DNA of 32,711 nt from Gammaproteobacteria bacterium. Lineage in GTDB: Bacteria; Pseudomonadota; Gammaproteobacteria; Eutrophobiales; Eutrophobiaceae. The stretch lies in the NCBI GenBank assembly GCA_026709915.1, contig JAPORZ010000116.1, positions 1-32,711 on the forward strand. Reading direction: 5' to 3'. Below, piece after piece: positions 7,122 through 16,277 of the stretch. How positions within the stretch are numbered: position 1 is the first letter of the stretch; the number at the start of each line of letters is the position of its first letter. The notes beneath the pieces are model-generated. The model saw nothing but the letters and a program-made list of their open reading frames with translations, was not told where the DNA came from and ran no database searches. A program made the position numbers and the translations under genes.

Positions 7122-9848
7122 ATGTCCTCCTTTGATTTCCCACAACAGTTATCAGCCGCCGCCATGGACTCCGCGGCAGCCAGCTACGCCGGCAACCTCA
7201 TAGCACTGCTGGCGCAGCAGTTGCGCCAGGTTATCAGCCAGAGAAAACCCGAGGTGCTGCCGGTTTTTGACGGCAGACAACCCCTGCCCAGGGATGACAA
7301 CGAGTTGTTACAGGCCGGCCTGCAAGCCTGGGGTATCTGGTTTCAACTGCTCAATGTCGCTGAGGAAAATACCGCCATGCGTCGCCGCCGGGTTACGGAA
7401 AGCAGCCAGGGCTTGGAGCCTGTTTCCGGCACCTTCGCCAACGTCATCGCACAGGCCGCAGAGCTGGGTCTATCCCACCGGGAAGTCCAGGATTTGCTGA
7501 ATAATGTGCAAGTCACGCCCACCATCACCGCGCATCCCACCGAAGCGAAGCGGGTCACCGTATTGCAGATCCACCGGCGCATCTACGTTATCCTGTATCG
7601 TCTGGAAGCCACGCGCTGGACTCCGCGCGAACGCGAGTCCCTGGAGCAACAACTGCGCAACGAGATCGACCTGCTCTGGTTGACCGGTGAGCTACGCCTG
7701 GAAAAGCCTTCCGTGCAGCAGGAAATCAGGTGGGGCCTGCATTTCTTTGAACAAACCCTGTATCGGCGCGTGCCGGAGACCCTGGAACGGCTGGACCTGG
7801 CCCTGGCCGGCCACTATCCCGGCGCCACCTTCACGGTGCCGCCGCTGTTCCGCTTTGGCACCTGGATAGGCGGCGACCGGGACGGCAATCCCTTCGTGAG
7901 CAATGCCGTGACTCGTGAAGCCCTGCTCATGAACAGACAGGCCATATTGCAGCATTACCATATCCGGTTGGAAGAATTGTTTCTCAAACTCAGCGTTTCC
8001 ATTCATGCAATAAGCCCTGCCAAGACCTTTTTGCAACACCTGGACAGCTTGCTGGATGCAAGCGGGCGCAGAAAAAAACTGGAACAACGCAACCCCGGCG
8101 AGATCTTCCGTCAGTTTGTCTTTTGCCTGCAGGAAAAAATAAGGAATACTGAAAAGAAAAGCACTCTCAGCAGCTTTGCCTACGATTCTGCCGACCGCTT
8201 TATCCAGGATTTGACAACACTGGAACTGGGTTTGCAACAGGCAGACTGCGGGCAGCTCGCACAGGCCCACGTCACGCCGCTGCGGCGTCAGGCCGAGTCC
8301 TTCCGGTTCTGTAGCGCGCGCCTGGACCTCAGGCAAAATTCCACGATTATCACCGGCACGTTGCAGGATATCTGGCGCCAGCGTCACCAGCAGGGAACCC
8401 CACCTGAGGCAAATTCCGGCGACTGGCTGGAATGGATACAGGCAGAACTGGCTACGCCATTTGAGCAGCCGCTACACTTTTCTTTCAGTGACCGGCACAG
8501 CGCCTCAACATTCGGCTTGTTCCAGCTGCTGGCAGAGACCCGCCAGACCCTGGATCGGGATGCCATAGGCGGCTTCATCCTGAGCATGACCCGCTCGGTG
8601 GCCGATGTGCTGGGCGTGTATCTGCTGGCCAAATATACCGGCGTATTTATCGACAGCCAGGGGGTGGAAAGTTCTCCCCTGCCGGTGATACCGCTGTTCG
8701 AGACCATCGCAGACCTGCGCGCCGCGCCGCGCATCATGCACACCTTGTTGCAGACCCCGGTAGTGCGGCGCAGTTTGAGAGAGCAGGGCGGCATCCAGGA
8801 AGTCATGATCGGTTATTCGGATTCCAATAAGGACGGCGGCTTTCTTACGGCCAATTTTGAGCTGAGCCGGGCGCAGCTGGCGCTGACCCGGGTCGGCGTC
8901 AAGTGCAAGACGCCGATTGTCTTCTTTCACGGGCGCGGCGGCTCGGTCAGCCGCGGCGGCGCCCCCACCGGCGCGGCCATTGCCGCGCAACCGGCGGGCA
9001 CCGTAAACGGTAAATTGCGTATTACCGAGCAGGGTGAAGTTGTGTCCTCCCGGTTTGCCAACCACGGTACCGCGCAGTACGAACTGGAGCTGCTGGCGGC
9101 CAGTGTCATGGAACACACCCTTAATTCAATACGCACGCAGCAGTCGGCGCCGGAACCGGAATTTGAACAGGCCTTAGAGGCCCTGTCCAGCCTGGCTTAC
9201 ACGGCGTACCGGCGCCTGGTGGAGGCAACCGGTCTGGTGGATTACTACCATGCGGCCAGCCCGGTACAGGAACTTGGCAAACTGCGTATCGGCTCGCGCC
9301 CGGCTCGGCGTTTCGGCGCCGGCACGCTGGACGACCTGCGCGCCATTCCCTGGGTGTTCGCTTGGACGCAGAATCGTCATCACGTTCCGACCTGGTACGG
9401 ACTGGGCAGCGCAGTGCAGAATTTCGTGAGGGTGCGCGGGCCGGAAAGCGTGGCGCTGTTGCGCGACATGTATGCAAACTGGCCGTTGTTCCGGCTGGTC
9501 ATTGACGAAGTGGAAAAAGCCCTGGCTTTTGTGGACCTCGAGGTCATGCGCGGCTATGCCGGCCTGTCTGCACGGGAGGCAACCGGGGAGCAGTTCCAGA
9601 CCCGGATCACCAGCGAATATGAACGCTCCATCGAACAGGTGCTGCTGATTACCGGCGAGACGACCCTGTGCGAGCGTTTCCCCCGCTTCAGCCGGAAACT
9701 TGAACGCCGCGGCGACATCCTCAAACAGGTGGGCCTGGCCCAGGTCGAATTGCTCAAGCGCTTTCGTGCAGAAGGCAAACAATCAGACCTGATAGCGCTG
9801 CTGCTTTCCATCAACTGCGTCAGCGCCGGCCTGGGCTGGACGGGATAA
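7122..9848 (+). CDS. ppc: Phosphoenolpyruvate carboxylase
   Basis: 908 residues against 883 in E. coli. It carboxylates PEP with bicarbonate to oxaloacetate, the CO2-fixing step of the serine cycle and an anaplerotic reaction elsewhere. Seen: catalytic H138 in TAHPTEAKR, GGDRDGNP at 250-257, YSDSNKDGG at 565-573, the glycine-rich loop around H603 to P615 (FHGRGGSVSRGGAP), QNRHHVPTWYGLG near the end, and a C-terminus ending in TG. In the glycine-rich loop a serine replaces the glycine of the E. coli GRGGSIGRGG form. The gap of 155 bases from hprA contains a 12-base imperfect direct repeat (6985-6996 and 7012-7023) but no clear promoter. The upstream ribosome binding site is weak, so the exact start is less certain. 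Confidence 0.95.
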   Translation: MSSFDFPQQLSAAAMDSAAASYAGNLIALLAQQLRQVISQRKPEVLPVFDGRQPLPRDDNELLQAGLQAWGIWFQLLNVAEENTAMRRRRVTESSQGLEPVSGTFANVIAQAAELGLSHREVQDLLNNVQVTPTITAHPTEAKRVTVLQIHRRIYVILYRLEATRWTPRERESLEQQLRNEIDLLWLTGELRLEKPSVQQEIRWGLHFFEQTLYRRVPETLERLDLALAGHYPGATFTVPPLFRFGTWIGGDRDGNPFVSNAVTREALLMNRQAILQHYHIRLEELFLKLSVSIHAISPAKTFLQHLDSLLDASGRRKKLEQRNPGEIFRQFVFCLQEKIRNTEKKSTLSSFAYDSADRFIQDLTTLELGLQQADCGQLAQAHVTPLRRQAESFRFCSARLDLRQNSTIITGTLQDIWRQRHQQGTPPEANSGDWLEWIQAELATPFEQPLHFSFSDRHSASTFGLFQLLAETRQTLDRDAIGGFILSMTRSVADVLGVYLLAKYTGVFIDSQGVESSPLPVIPLFETIADLRAAPRIMHTLLQTPVVRRSLREQGGIQEVMIGYSDSNKDGGFLTANFELSRAQLALTRVGVKCKTPIVFFHGRGGSVSRGGAPTGAAIAAQPAGTVNGKLRITEQGEVVSSRFANHGTAQYELELLAASVMEHTLNSIRTQQSAPEPEFEQALEALSSLAYTAYRRLVEATGLVDYYHAASPVQELGKLRIGSRPARRFGAGTLDDLRAIPWVFAWTQNRHHVPTWYGLGSAVQNFVRVRGPESVALLRDMYANWPLFRLVIDEVEKALAFVDLEVMRGYAGLSAREATGEQFQTRITSEYERSIEQVLLITGETTLCERFPRFSRKLERRGDILKQVGLAQVELLKRFRAEGKQSDLIALLLSINCVSAGLGWTG

Positions 9849-9906
9849 TGGCTTTCATTTTTGTTGTGATTTTTCTCTGGTAGCAATTTTTTATGTGATT
9901 TTCTTC

Positions 9907-9936
9907 TTGACATCCTGATAAAAAGGGAATTATACT
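9907..9936 (+). promoter_or_regulatory. Strong sigma-70-type promoter before rpsL
   Basis: TTGACA at 9907-9912 and TATACT at 9931-9936 with an 18-base spacer, in an AT-rich stretch 58 bases after the ppc stop. It is the best-looking promoter in the window and is placed to drive the ribosomal genes. Expected transcription start is near 9943, leaving a leader of about 170 bases before rpsL. Confidence 0.75.
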
Positions 9937-9997
9937 CCCGCTTCTTTTTGGGAAGTTGCCGGGGACGGGTGTCCGACCTGCCTTTGAGGCGCCAGAA

Positions 9998-10024
9998 AAC
10001 GACCGTTATTGCGGTTGTTTTTTT
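9998..10024 (+). terminator. Attenuator-like hairpin in the rpsL leader
   Basis: AACGACCG (9998-10005) pairs with CGGTTGTT (10012-10019) over six bases with one G-T pair, and the arm runs into seven T ending at 10024. This is the form of an intrinsic terminator. It lies 55-80 bases downstream of the expected start of the rpsL promoter and about 90 bases before rpsL, so it may act as an attenuator, or end a short leader RNA. It could less likely terminate ppc transcripts. Confidence 0.5.
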
Positions 10025-10051
10025 ATTTGGAAAAGCGCCTCGCGGCGTTCC

Positions 10052-10099
10052 CCCTGTAGCGCTGCTAACCACTTATGCAACAGGGTTGATAACCACTTA
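10052..10099 (+). repeat. Leader hairpin and 10-base direct repeats before rpsL
   Basis: CCCTGT at 10052-10057 is the inverse of ACAGGG at 10080-10085; after an A-A mismatch two or three more pairs extend the stem, giving a long-loop hairpin. TAACCACTTA occurs twice, at 10066-10075 and 10090-10099, 24 bases apart, one copy in the loop and one after the stem. The function is unknown; a binding site for a ribosomal protein or an antitermination element is a guess. Confidence 0.4.
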
Positions 10100-10115
10100 C
10101 ACAGACCAAGGTGCT

Positions 10116-10490
10116 ATGACTACAATTAGTCAACTGGTGCGCAAGCCGAGAAAACGGCAGCGAGTAAAGAGCAACGTTCCGGCGCTGGACAGTTGTCCGC
10201 AGAAGCGCGGGGTGTGTACCCGCGTATATACCACGACGCCGAAAAAGCCCAACTCCGCCCTGCGTAAGGTGGCCCGGGTGCGCCTGACCAATGGTTATGA
10301 GGTAACCACCTATATCGGTGGCGAGGGGCATAACCTGCAGGAACATTCGGTCATCCTTATTCGTGGCGGCAGGGTGAAAGATCTACCGGGCGTGCGTTAC
10401 CACACGGTCAGGGGCACACTGGATACCTCAGGTGTGGCTGAGCGGCGTCAGCGTCGTTCCAAGTACGGCGCCAAGAAGCCCAAGTCGTAA
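10116..10490 (+). CDS. rpsL: 30S ribosomal protein S12
   Basis: 124 residues, identical in length to E. coli S12 and very similar throughout. It forms part of the decoding centre. The loop [14 protein letters not shown] (about 39-52) and [14 protein letters not shown] (84-97) are intact; K43 and K88, the positions usually changed in streptomycin-resistant strains, are both lysine. The frame is open upstream, but ATG 10116 gives the conserved [12 protein letters not shown] start and has AAGG five bases ahead. First gene of the str group; 20 bases separate it from rpsG, too few for the roughly 100-base S7 regulatory site found in E. coli. Confidence 0.97.
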   Translation: MTTISQLVRKPRKRQRVKSNVPALDSCPQKRGVCTRVYTTTPKKPNSALRKVARVRLTNGYEVTTYIGGEGHNLQEHSVILIRGGRVKDLPGVRYHTVRGTLDTSGVAERRQRRSKYGAKKPKS

Positions 10491-10510
10491 CAGGAACAGA
10501 GACCAGCGTC

Positions 10511-10981
10511 ATGTCCAGAAGAAGAGAAGCCGAAAAAAGGGAGATTTTGCCGGACCCGAAATACCACAACACGGTGCTGGCGAAATTTATCAACATGGTC
10601 ATGCGCAGCGGCAAGAAGTCCATTGCCGAAAGAATCGTTTACGGCGCCCTGGACCAGATCAGCGCCAAAAAGAAGGCGGATTCTCTGGAGATATTCATAC
10701 AAGCCCTGGATAACGTAAAACCCGTTGTCGAGGTAAAATCGAGGCGTGTCGGCGGCGCTACCTACCAGATACCCATAGAAGTGCGCGCCGAACGCAGTGT
10801 GACCCTGGCGATGCGCTGGCTGGTGGATGCCTCCAAGAAGCGCGGCGAGAAGAGCATGGGCATGCGGCTGGCAGGGGAAATCATGGACGCCTCGGATAAC
10901 AAGGGAACTGCCATCAAGAAGAAAGAAGACACCCACAGAATGGCCGAAGCCAACAAGGCTTTTTCCCATTACCGCTGGTAG
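10511..10981 (+). CDS. rpsG: 30S ribosomal protein S7
   Basis: 156 residues, the common bacterial length. S7 starts assembly of the 30S head by binding the 3' major domain of 16S rRNA and contacts E-site tRNA. The N-terminus [18 protein letters not shown] and the [17 protein letters not shown] region are typical, and the C-terminal helix ends in FSHYRW. In E. coli S7 is also the translational repressor of this operon; the short upstream gap here suggests that control works differently or is absent. Confidence 0.97.
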   Translation: MSRRREAEKREILPDPKYHNTVLAKFINMVMRSGKKSIAERIVYGALDQISAKKKADSLEIFIQALDNVKPVVEVKSRRVGGATYQIPIEVRAERSVTLAMRWLVDASKKRGEKSMGMRLAGEIMDASDNKGTAIKKKEDTHRMAEANKAFSHYRW

Positions 10982-11006
10982 GAACTAAGGAAGGAGTTAT
11001 TCAGTC

Positions 11007-13112
11007 ATGCCGCGCAGTACACCCATTGAGCGTTATCGTAATATCGGCATTATGGCCCATATTGACGCAGGCAAGACGACTACCACAGAGCGTATTCTGT
11101 ATTACACCGGCGTTTCCCACAAGATTGGCGAGGTGCACGACGGCGCCGCAACCATGGACTGGATGGAACAGGAGCAGGAACGTGGCATCACCATCACTTC
11201 CGCTGCGACCACCTGTTTCTGGAAAGGTATGGCCGGTCAATATCCGGAACATCGCATCAATATCATCGACACCCCCGGGCATGTGGACTTTACCATTGAG
11301 GTGGAGCGCTCTCTGCGGGTGCTGGATAGCGCTTGCGCGGTATTTTGCGCCGTCGGTGGGGTCGAGCCGCAATCAGAAACAGTATGGCGTCAGGCCAACA
11401 AATACCAGGTGCCAAGACTGGCCTTCGTCAACAAGATGGATCGCTCCGGGGCAGATTTCGCCAGGGTGGTGAACCAGATCCGGGAACGGCTGGGCAGCGC
11501 GCCGGTGCCGCTGCAGCTGCCGATTGGCGCGGAGGACAAATTCCGCGGCGTTGTTGACCTGATCCGCCTCAAGGCGATTTGCTGGGACGACCAGAACAAG
11601 GGTATGACCTTTGCCGAAAAAGACCTTCCGGCCGAGCTGGCGGATGCCTGTAGGCAAGCCCGTGAGCAGCTGGTGGAAGCCGCCGCAGAAGCTGATGATA
11701 CATTGATGGAACAGTACCTGGAAGAAGGTGATTTGACGGAAGCAGAGATTAGACGCGGCCTCAGGGCCAGAACCCTGGCCAACGAGATAGTGCCGGTGCT
11801 GTGCGGTTCTGCATTCAAGAACAAGGGTGTGCAGAGCATGCTCGATGCGGTCATCGACTATCTGCCCGCGCCGGTTGACGTGCCTGCGGTAAAAGGCATG
11901 CGAGCAAATGGCGCCGAGACCGAAATTACCCGGCAATCGTCCGATACCGAACCGTTCGCCGCGTTGGCCTTCAAGATAGCCACCGACCCGTTTGTCGGGT
12001 CTTTGACCTTTTTCCGGGTTTACTCCGGCGTATTGAAATCCGGTGATACGATCCTGAACTCGGTAAAAGGCAAGAAAGAACGCATCGGACGCATTTTGCA
12101 GATGCACGCCAACTCGCGCGAAGAAATAAAAGAAGTACGCGCGGGTGATATCGCCGCGGCAGTGGGCCTTAAGGATGTCACGACCGGTGATACCCTGTGT
12201 CCGGCGAATGACTCCATTATTTTAGAGCGAATGGAATTTCCCGAACCCGTCATCTCCATTGCCGTCGAGCCGAAAACCCGCCCCGACCAGGAGAAAATGG
12301 GTCTGGCGCTGGGCAAGCTGGCCCAGGAGGACCCCTCGTTCAAGGTGCATACCGACGATGAATCCGGGCAGACCATCATTTCCGGCATGGGTGAGTTGCA
12401 CCTGGAAATCATCGTCGACCGGTTGAAACGGGAGTTCAAGGTTGACGCCAATGTGGGCAAGCCCCAGGTGGCTTACCGGGAAACCATACGCAAGCCGGTA
12501 GCAAAGGCGGAAGGCAGGTTTGTGCGCCAAAGCGGTGGTCGTGGCCAGTACGGTCACGTGATACTGAAAATCGAACCGCAGGAGCCTGGTCACGGTTATG
12601 AATTTATCAACAAGATTGTCGGCGGCGCAGTGCCTAAGGACTTTATCCCGGCCGTGGACAAGGGCATACGGGAGCAGATGGAGAACGGCGTGATAGCCGG
12701 TTACCCGGTGGTGGACGTGAAAGTTACCTTGTATGACGGTTCCTACCATGAAGTTGACTCAAGCGAAATGGCCTTCAAAATAGCCGGCTCCATGGGCTTT
12801 AAGGACGGCGCCGGCCGGGCTGCCCCGGTATTGCTGGAGCCGCTTATGGAGGTGGAGGTAGTGACGCCGGAAGACTACTTGGGTTCAGTGACCGGTGATC
12901 TGAGCCGGCGTCGGGCCATGTTGTCGGAGACAGTCAGTTCGCCCGCCGGCACTATCATCAAGGCGCAAGTTCCGCTTGAGCAGATGTTCGGCTATGCCAC
13001 TGCGTTGCGGTCTGCCACCCAGGGGCGCGCCACTTACACGATGGAATTCTCCAGATATACGCCGGTTCCCTCCGGCATCTCGGATGAAATCACGAAAAAA
13101 TCGGCATCCTGA
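11007..13112 (+). CDS. fusA: Elongation factor G
   Basis: 701 residues (704 in E. coli). A translational GTPase that drives translocation and, with RRF, ribosome recycling. Seen: G1 AHIDAGKTT (17-25), the switch I region ending in RGITI (59-63), G3 DTPGH (88-92), G4 NKMD (142-145), then domains II to V, including GGRGQYGHV and the GYPVVD segment. AAGGAG lies 11-16 bases before the ATG. It is followed after only 27 bases by rpsJ, whereas tufA usually lies between them. The protein itself looks normal, so the loss of tuf has not affected fusA. Confidence 0.97.
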   Translation: MPRSTPIERYRNIGIMAHIDAGKTTTTERILYYTGVSHKIGEVHDGAATMDWMEQEQERGITITSAATTCFWKGMAGQYPEHRINIIDTPGHVDFTIEVERSLRVLDSACAVFCAVGGVEPQSETVWRQANKYQVPRLAFVNKMDRSGADFARVVNQIRERLGSAPVPLQLPIGAEDKFRGVVDLIRLKAICWDDQNKGMTFAEKDLPAELADACRQAREQLVEAAAEADDTLMEQYLEEGDLTEAEIRRGLRARTLANEIVPVLCGSAFKNKGVQSMLDAVIDYLPAPVDVPAVKGMRANGAETEITRQSSDTEPFAALAFKIATDPFVGSLTFFRVYSGVLKSGDTILNSVKGKKERIGRILQMHANSREEIKEVRAGDIAAAVGLKDVTTGDTLCPANDSIILERMEFPEPVISIAVEPKTRPDQEKMGLALGKLAQEDPSFKVHTDDESGQTIISGMGELHLEIIVDRLKREFKVDANVGKPQVAYRETIRKPVAKAEGRFVRQSGGRGQYGHVILKIEPQEPGHGYEFINKIVGGAVPKDFIPAVDKGIREQMENGVIAGYPVVDVKVTLYDGSYHEVDSSEMAFKIAGSMGFKDGAGRAAPVLLEPLMEVEVVTPEDYLGSVTGDLSRRRAMLSETVSSPAGTIIKAQVPLEQMFGYATALRSATQGRATYTMEFSRYTPVPSGISDEITKKSAS

Positions 13113-13139
13113 TAATCCCGGGCAGAGAGCGATAAAGTA

Positions 13140-13454
13140 ATGGCACAACAACAGGTTATAAGAATAAGGTTGAAAGCGTTCGACCACCGGCTGATTGATC
13201 AGTCGACTCGGGAAATCGTCGAGACTGCGCGCCGTACCGGCGCCCAGGTGAAGGGGCCGATTCCACTGCCGACTAAAAAAGAACGCTACACGGTACTGAT
13301 CTCTCCCCACGTCAACAAGGATGCCAGAGATCAATACGAAATCAGGACACACAAGCGCCTGGTGGACATCATCAACCCTACCGACAAGACGGTTGATGCA
13401 TTGATGAGGCTGGATCTGGCCGCCGGTGTGGACGTCCAGATAAAACTGAGTTGA
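13140..13454 (+). CDS. rpsJ: 30S ribosomal protein S10 (NusE)
   Basis: 104 residues (103 in E. coli). A component of the 30S head that also acts, with NusB, in transcription antitermination of rRNA operons. The start [19 protein letters not shown] and the block [21 protein letters not shown], in which the tRNA-contacting loop lies, match well. It normally opens the S10 operon behind a long leader through which L4 regulates; here only 27 bases separate it from fusA, so no such leader exists. Confidence 0.96.
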   Translation: MAQQQVIRIRLKAFDHRLIDQSTREIVETARRTGAQVKGPIPLPTKKERYTVLISPHVNKDARDQYEIRTHKRLVDIINPTDKTVDALMRLDLAAGVDVQIKLS

Positions 13455-13483
13455 TCGGCGCGGATCGGCAACGGGGCGAGACT

Positions 13484-14125
13484 ATGGCAATCGGCATTGT
13501 GGGCAAAAAGCGAGGTATGTCCCGGGTCTTCACCGACGCCGGTCAGTCCGTGCCGGTGACGGTGATTGAAGCCATCCCCAACCGGGTTACCGCCTTGGCC
13601 ACTGCGGAGCAGCGCGGGTACAGCGCGGTGCAGGTCGCTTACGGTAGCAAGCGGCGCAACCTGATCAACAGACCGCTGGCGGGGACATTGGCCCGGGTTG
13701 GCGTCGAGGCTGCCGAGGGGCTGCATGAGTTTCGGCTCGATGGCAACGAGTTCGGTGATCTGGCAGCAGGTTCGGAAATTACGGTAAGCATTTTTGCGGC
13801 CGGACAGAAGGTGGACGTGAGCGGCAAGACCATTGGAAAAGGTTTTGCCGGCGCCATAAAACGGCATAATTTCAGCGGCCAGCGTAACAGTCATGGTAAT
13901 TCCCGCGCCCATCGGGCGCCCGGCTCGATAGGCCAGAATCAGTCCCCCGGGCGTGTTTTCCGGGGCAAGAAAATGGCCGGACACATGGGTAACGTAACAC
14001 AAACAGCGCAAAACCTTGAAGTTATCAAGGTTGATGCAGAGCGGAATCTGGTGCTGGTCAAGGGTTCCGTCCCGGGCGCGGCCGGCGGAACGCTGATCAT
14101 CCGCCCGGCGTTGAAGTCGAGCTGA
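13484..14125 (+). CDS. rplC: 50S ribosomal protein L3
   Basis: 213 residues (209 in E. coli). One of the two initiators of 50S assembly; its long loop reaches the peptidyl transferase centre. The start MAIGIVGKKRGMSRVF at ATG 13484 is conserved and preceded by GGGGCGAG; the upstream in-frame extension is rejected. The loop SHGNSRAHRAPGSIG followed by GQNQSPGRVF is intact; Q151 probably corresponds to the glutamine methylated by PrmB in E. coli. Confidence 0.96.
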   Translation: MAIGIVGKKRGMSRVFTDAGQSVPVTVIEAIPNRVTALATAEQRGYSAVQVAYGSKRRNLINRPLAGTLARVGVEAAEGLHEFRLDGNEFGDLAAGSEITVSIFAAGQKVDVSGKTIGKGFAGAIKRHNFSGQRNSHGNSRAHRAPGSIGQNQSPGRVFRGKKMAGHMGNVTQTAQNLEVIKVDAERNLVLVKGSVPGAAGGTLIIRPALKSS

Positions 14126-14141
14126 ACCCTGGAGATATACT

Positions 14142-14870
14142 GTGGAATTGGCGCTGCATAAAGCGGGGAATAAACAGACGGGACAGGTCACGGTGGCCGA
14201 CGATGTGTTTGCCGCGGAGTACAACGAGGCATTGGTGCATCAGGTATTGACCTCTTACCTGTCAACGGGCAGGTCTGCATCCCGGTCCTTGAAAAACCGC
14301 GCCGCAGTGCGCGGCGGCGGTAAAAAGCCCTGGCGTCAGAAAGGCTTGGGCCGCGCACGCGCCGGCACCACCCGCGGGCCGTTGTGGCGTGGCGGGGGCG
14401 TGACGTTCCCGAATAATGAGCGCACGTTTGCCAGAAAAATAAATAAGAAGATGTATCGCGGCGCGCTGCGCTCCATTTTCTCAGAGTTGGTGCGCCAGGA
14501 ACGGTTGTTGTGTATTGATCAGTTGATTGTCGGTGAGACGAAGACAAAGGCCGCGTTGCAGTTGCTGGCAGGGCTTGGGCTTGAGGAAGTGTTGATTATT
14601 ACCGACACCATCAGCGACGAGTTGCGCCTTGCGACGCGTAACCTGACGCGCGTAGCCGTTATCAATACCCAGGAGATTGATCCCTATTCGTTGATTGGCT
14701 TTGACCGGGTATTGATCACTGCGGGTGCGTTGGCACAGGTGGAGCAGTGGTTGTGTCGGAGCGCCGTAGATAAGGCGCCGGATGCAGCGGTAGCGACGCC
14801 TGAGGCAGAACCGAAAGGAACGGAGGTGGCGACGCCTGAAGCAGAACCGGGAGGAGCTGACGATGAATGA
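14142..14870 (+). CDS. rplD: 50S ribosomal protein L4 with a C-terminal acidic tail
   Basis: 242 residues against 201 in E. coli. Residues 1 to about 205 form a normal L4: the start MELALHKAG (GTG start), the exit-tunnel loop GGGKKPWRQKGLGRARAG around 58-75, the KMYRGAL block and a C-terminal region ending VEQWL. About 37 further residues follow, rich in Ala, Pro and Glu, with the 8-residue unit VATPEAEP present twice 12 residues apart. L4 lines the tunnel, and in E. coli it represses its own operon. The tail overlaps the ribosome binding site and first bases of rplW (8-base overlap). It may lie on the ribosome surface; its role is unknown. Confidence 0.95.
   Translation: MELALHKAGNKQTGQVTVADDVFAAEYNEALVHQVLTSYLSTGRSASRSLKNRAAVRGGGKKPWRQKGLGRARAGTTRGPLWRGGGVTFPNNERTFARKINKKMYRGALRSIFSELVRQERLLCIDQLIVGETKTKAALQLLAGLGLEEVLIITDTISDELRLATRNLTRVAVINTQEIDPYSLIGFDRVLITAGALAQVEQWLCRSAVDKAPDAAVATPEAEPKGTEVATPEAEPGGADDE
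14790..14849 (+). repeat. Tandem 24-base repeat inside rplD
   Basis: Two copies, 14790-14813 and 14826-14849, differ at two third-codon positions and begin 36 bases apart. Both read VATPEAEP in frame. The high nucleotide identity suggests a recent duplication that lengthened the L4 tail. Confidence 0.8.
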
Positions 14871-15156
14871 CGAGAAGTTAATGAAAGTGTTGCTGGCGCC
14901 GCGGGTGACGGAAAAAAGCACAACTGCCGCCGACCAGCGCCGCCAGTTCGTGTTTAAGGTTGTGCGCGACGCGAGCAAGCCCGAGATCAGGCAAGCGGTG
15001 GAGAAAATGTTTGAGGTTGAGGTTGAATCGGTGCAAGTACTGAATGTGCGTGGCAAGAATAAGATGTTCCGACGCGCCCCGGGCAAACGTCCGGATTGGA
15101 AGAAGGCCTACGTGAAGCTGAAGCCCGGCTTTGATATTGATTTCGGCGGCGCCTGA
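14863..15156 (+). CDS. rplW: 50S ribosomal protein L23
   Basis: 97 residues (100 in E. coli). It lies at the tunnel exit and is the main docking site for trigger factor and SRP. Seen: the start NDEKLMKVLLAPRVTEKS, including the glutamate of the TEK motif that in E. coli contacts trigger factor, and a loop with VRGKNKMFRRAPGKRPDWKK. The ATG at 14863 aligns with the family and lies 8 bases inside rplD; the ribosome binding site GGGAGGAG is within the L4 tail codons. Confidence 0.95.
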   Translation: MNDEKLMKVLLAPRVTEKSTTAADQRRQFVFKVVRDASKPEIRQAVEKMFEVEVESVQVLNVRGKNKMFRRAPGKRPDWKKAYVKLKPGFDIDFGGA

Positions 15157-15168
15157 GGAGTCTGAAAG

Positions 15169-15993
15169 ATGCCCTTGATTAAACCAAAACCAACCTCGCC
15201 CGGTCGCCGGGGCATGGTGAAGGTAGTCAGTCCGGACTTGCACAAAGGCAGTCCGCACAACCCGCTGGTGGAAAAACAGGGACAGAATGCGGGTCGCAAC
15301 AATCGCGGCAGGATTACCGTAAGACATAGGGGCGGCGGCGCCAAACAGCGCTACCGCATTATTGATTTCAAGCGGGACAAGGATGGGATACAGGCCCGGG
15401 TGGAGCGGATCGAATACGATCCGAATCGTACCGCCCACATAGCCTTGCTATGTTACGAGGACGGCGAGCGCCGCTATATCATTGCCCCGGCCGGCGTCAA
15501 GGCCGGCGCCCGTTTGATGTCCGGGACACGCGCCGAGATTGCGCCTGGGAATTGCCTGGCGTTGCGCAACATTCCCGTAGGCACGATCGTCCATTGCGTG
15601 GAGTTCAAGCCGGGCAAGGGCGCGCAGCTGGCGCGTAGCGCCGGCGCCAGTGTGCAACTGGTGGCGCGCGAAGGCGCTTATGCGACCCTGCGCTTGCGTT
15701 CGGGTGAAATGAGAAAGGCGCCGCTGGATTGCCGGGCCACCATCGGTGAGGTGAGCAACGTCGAACACTCGTTGCAAAAACTGGGCAAGGCCGGCGCCAA
15801 GCGCTGGCGCGGGGTTCGGCCTACGGTGCGTGGGGTTGCCATGAATCCGGTCGATCATCCGCATGGCGGTGGCGAGGGGCGTTCCTCTGGTGGGCGTCAT
15901 CCATCCACCCCCTGGGGTTATCCGACCAAAGGTTATAAAACCAGGAAGAACAAGCGCACCGACAACATGATTATTCGTAAACGGAAAAACTGA
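15169..15993 (+). CDS. rplB: 50S ribosomal protein L2
   Basis: 274 residues (273 in E. coli). A core 23S rRNA-binding protein needed for subunit joining and peptidyl transferase activity. The conserved [12 protein letters not shown] block begins at residue 226; H230 is the counterpart of E. coli H229. The start [15 protein letters not shown] and the end [17 protein letters not shown] are typical. GAGGAG precedes the ATG; the stop overlaps the rpsS start by one base. Confidence 0.97.
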   Translation: MPLIKPKPTSPGRRGMVKVVSPDLHKGSPHNPLVEKQGQNAGRNNRGRITVRHRGGGAKQRYRIIDFKRDKDGIQARVERIEYDPNRTAHIALLCYEDGERRYIIAPAGVKAGARLMSGTRAEIAPGNCLALRNIPVGTIVHCVEFKPGKGAQLARSAGASVQLVAREGAYATLRLRSGEMRKAPLDCRATIGEVSNVEHSLQKLGKAGAKRWRGVRPTVRGVAMNPVDHPHGGGEGRSSGGRHPSTPWGYPTKGYKTRKNKRTDNMIIRKRKN

Positions 15994-16268
15994 TGCCGCG
16001 TTCGATTAAAAAAGGCCCGTTCATAGACCATCACTTGCTGAGAAAGGTCGAAGCCGCACGTCAGAATAATGACAAGCGCCCGATCAAGACCTGGTCGAGA
16101 AGGTCCATGATCATACCGGATATGGTCGGCTTGACCATGTCGGTGCATAACGGCCGCGACCATGTGCCGGTGTTTATTACCGAGAACATGGTCGGGCACA
16201 AATTGGGCGAGTTTGCTATGACCCGCACCTTCCGCGGTCATGCCGCAGACAAAAAGACTTCGAAGTAA
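15993..16268 (+). CDS. rpsS: 30S ribosomal protein S19
   Basis: 91 residues (92 in E. coli). It forms a head complex with S13 and contacts the large subunit. The start [16 protein letters not shown] and the block [21 protein letters not shown] match, with the C-terminal GHAADKK tail. Coupled to rplB by TGATG; rplV follows after 9 bases. Confidence 0.96.
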   Translation: MPRSIKKGPFIDHHLLRKVEAARQNNDKRPIKTWSRRSMIIPDMVGLTMSVHNGRDHVPVFITENMVGHKLGEFAMTRTFRGHAADKKTSK

Positions 16269-16277
16269 GAGTGTGAT

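Noticed and set aside
11373-12107. 244-codon minus-strand frame opposite fusA
   Set aside because: A shadow of the GC-rich third positions of fusA; no motif, no ribosome binding site.
13331-14224. 297-codon minus-strand frame across rpsJ, rplC and rplD
   Set aside because: It covers three firmly identified ribosomal protein genes on the other strand.
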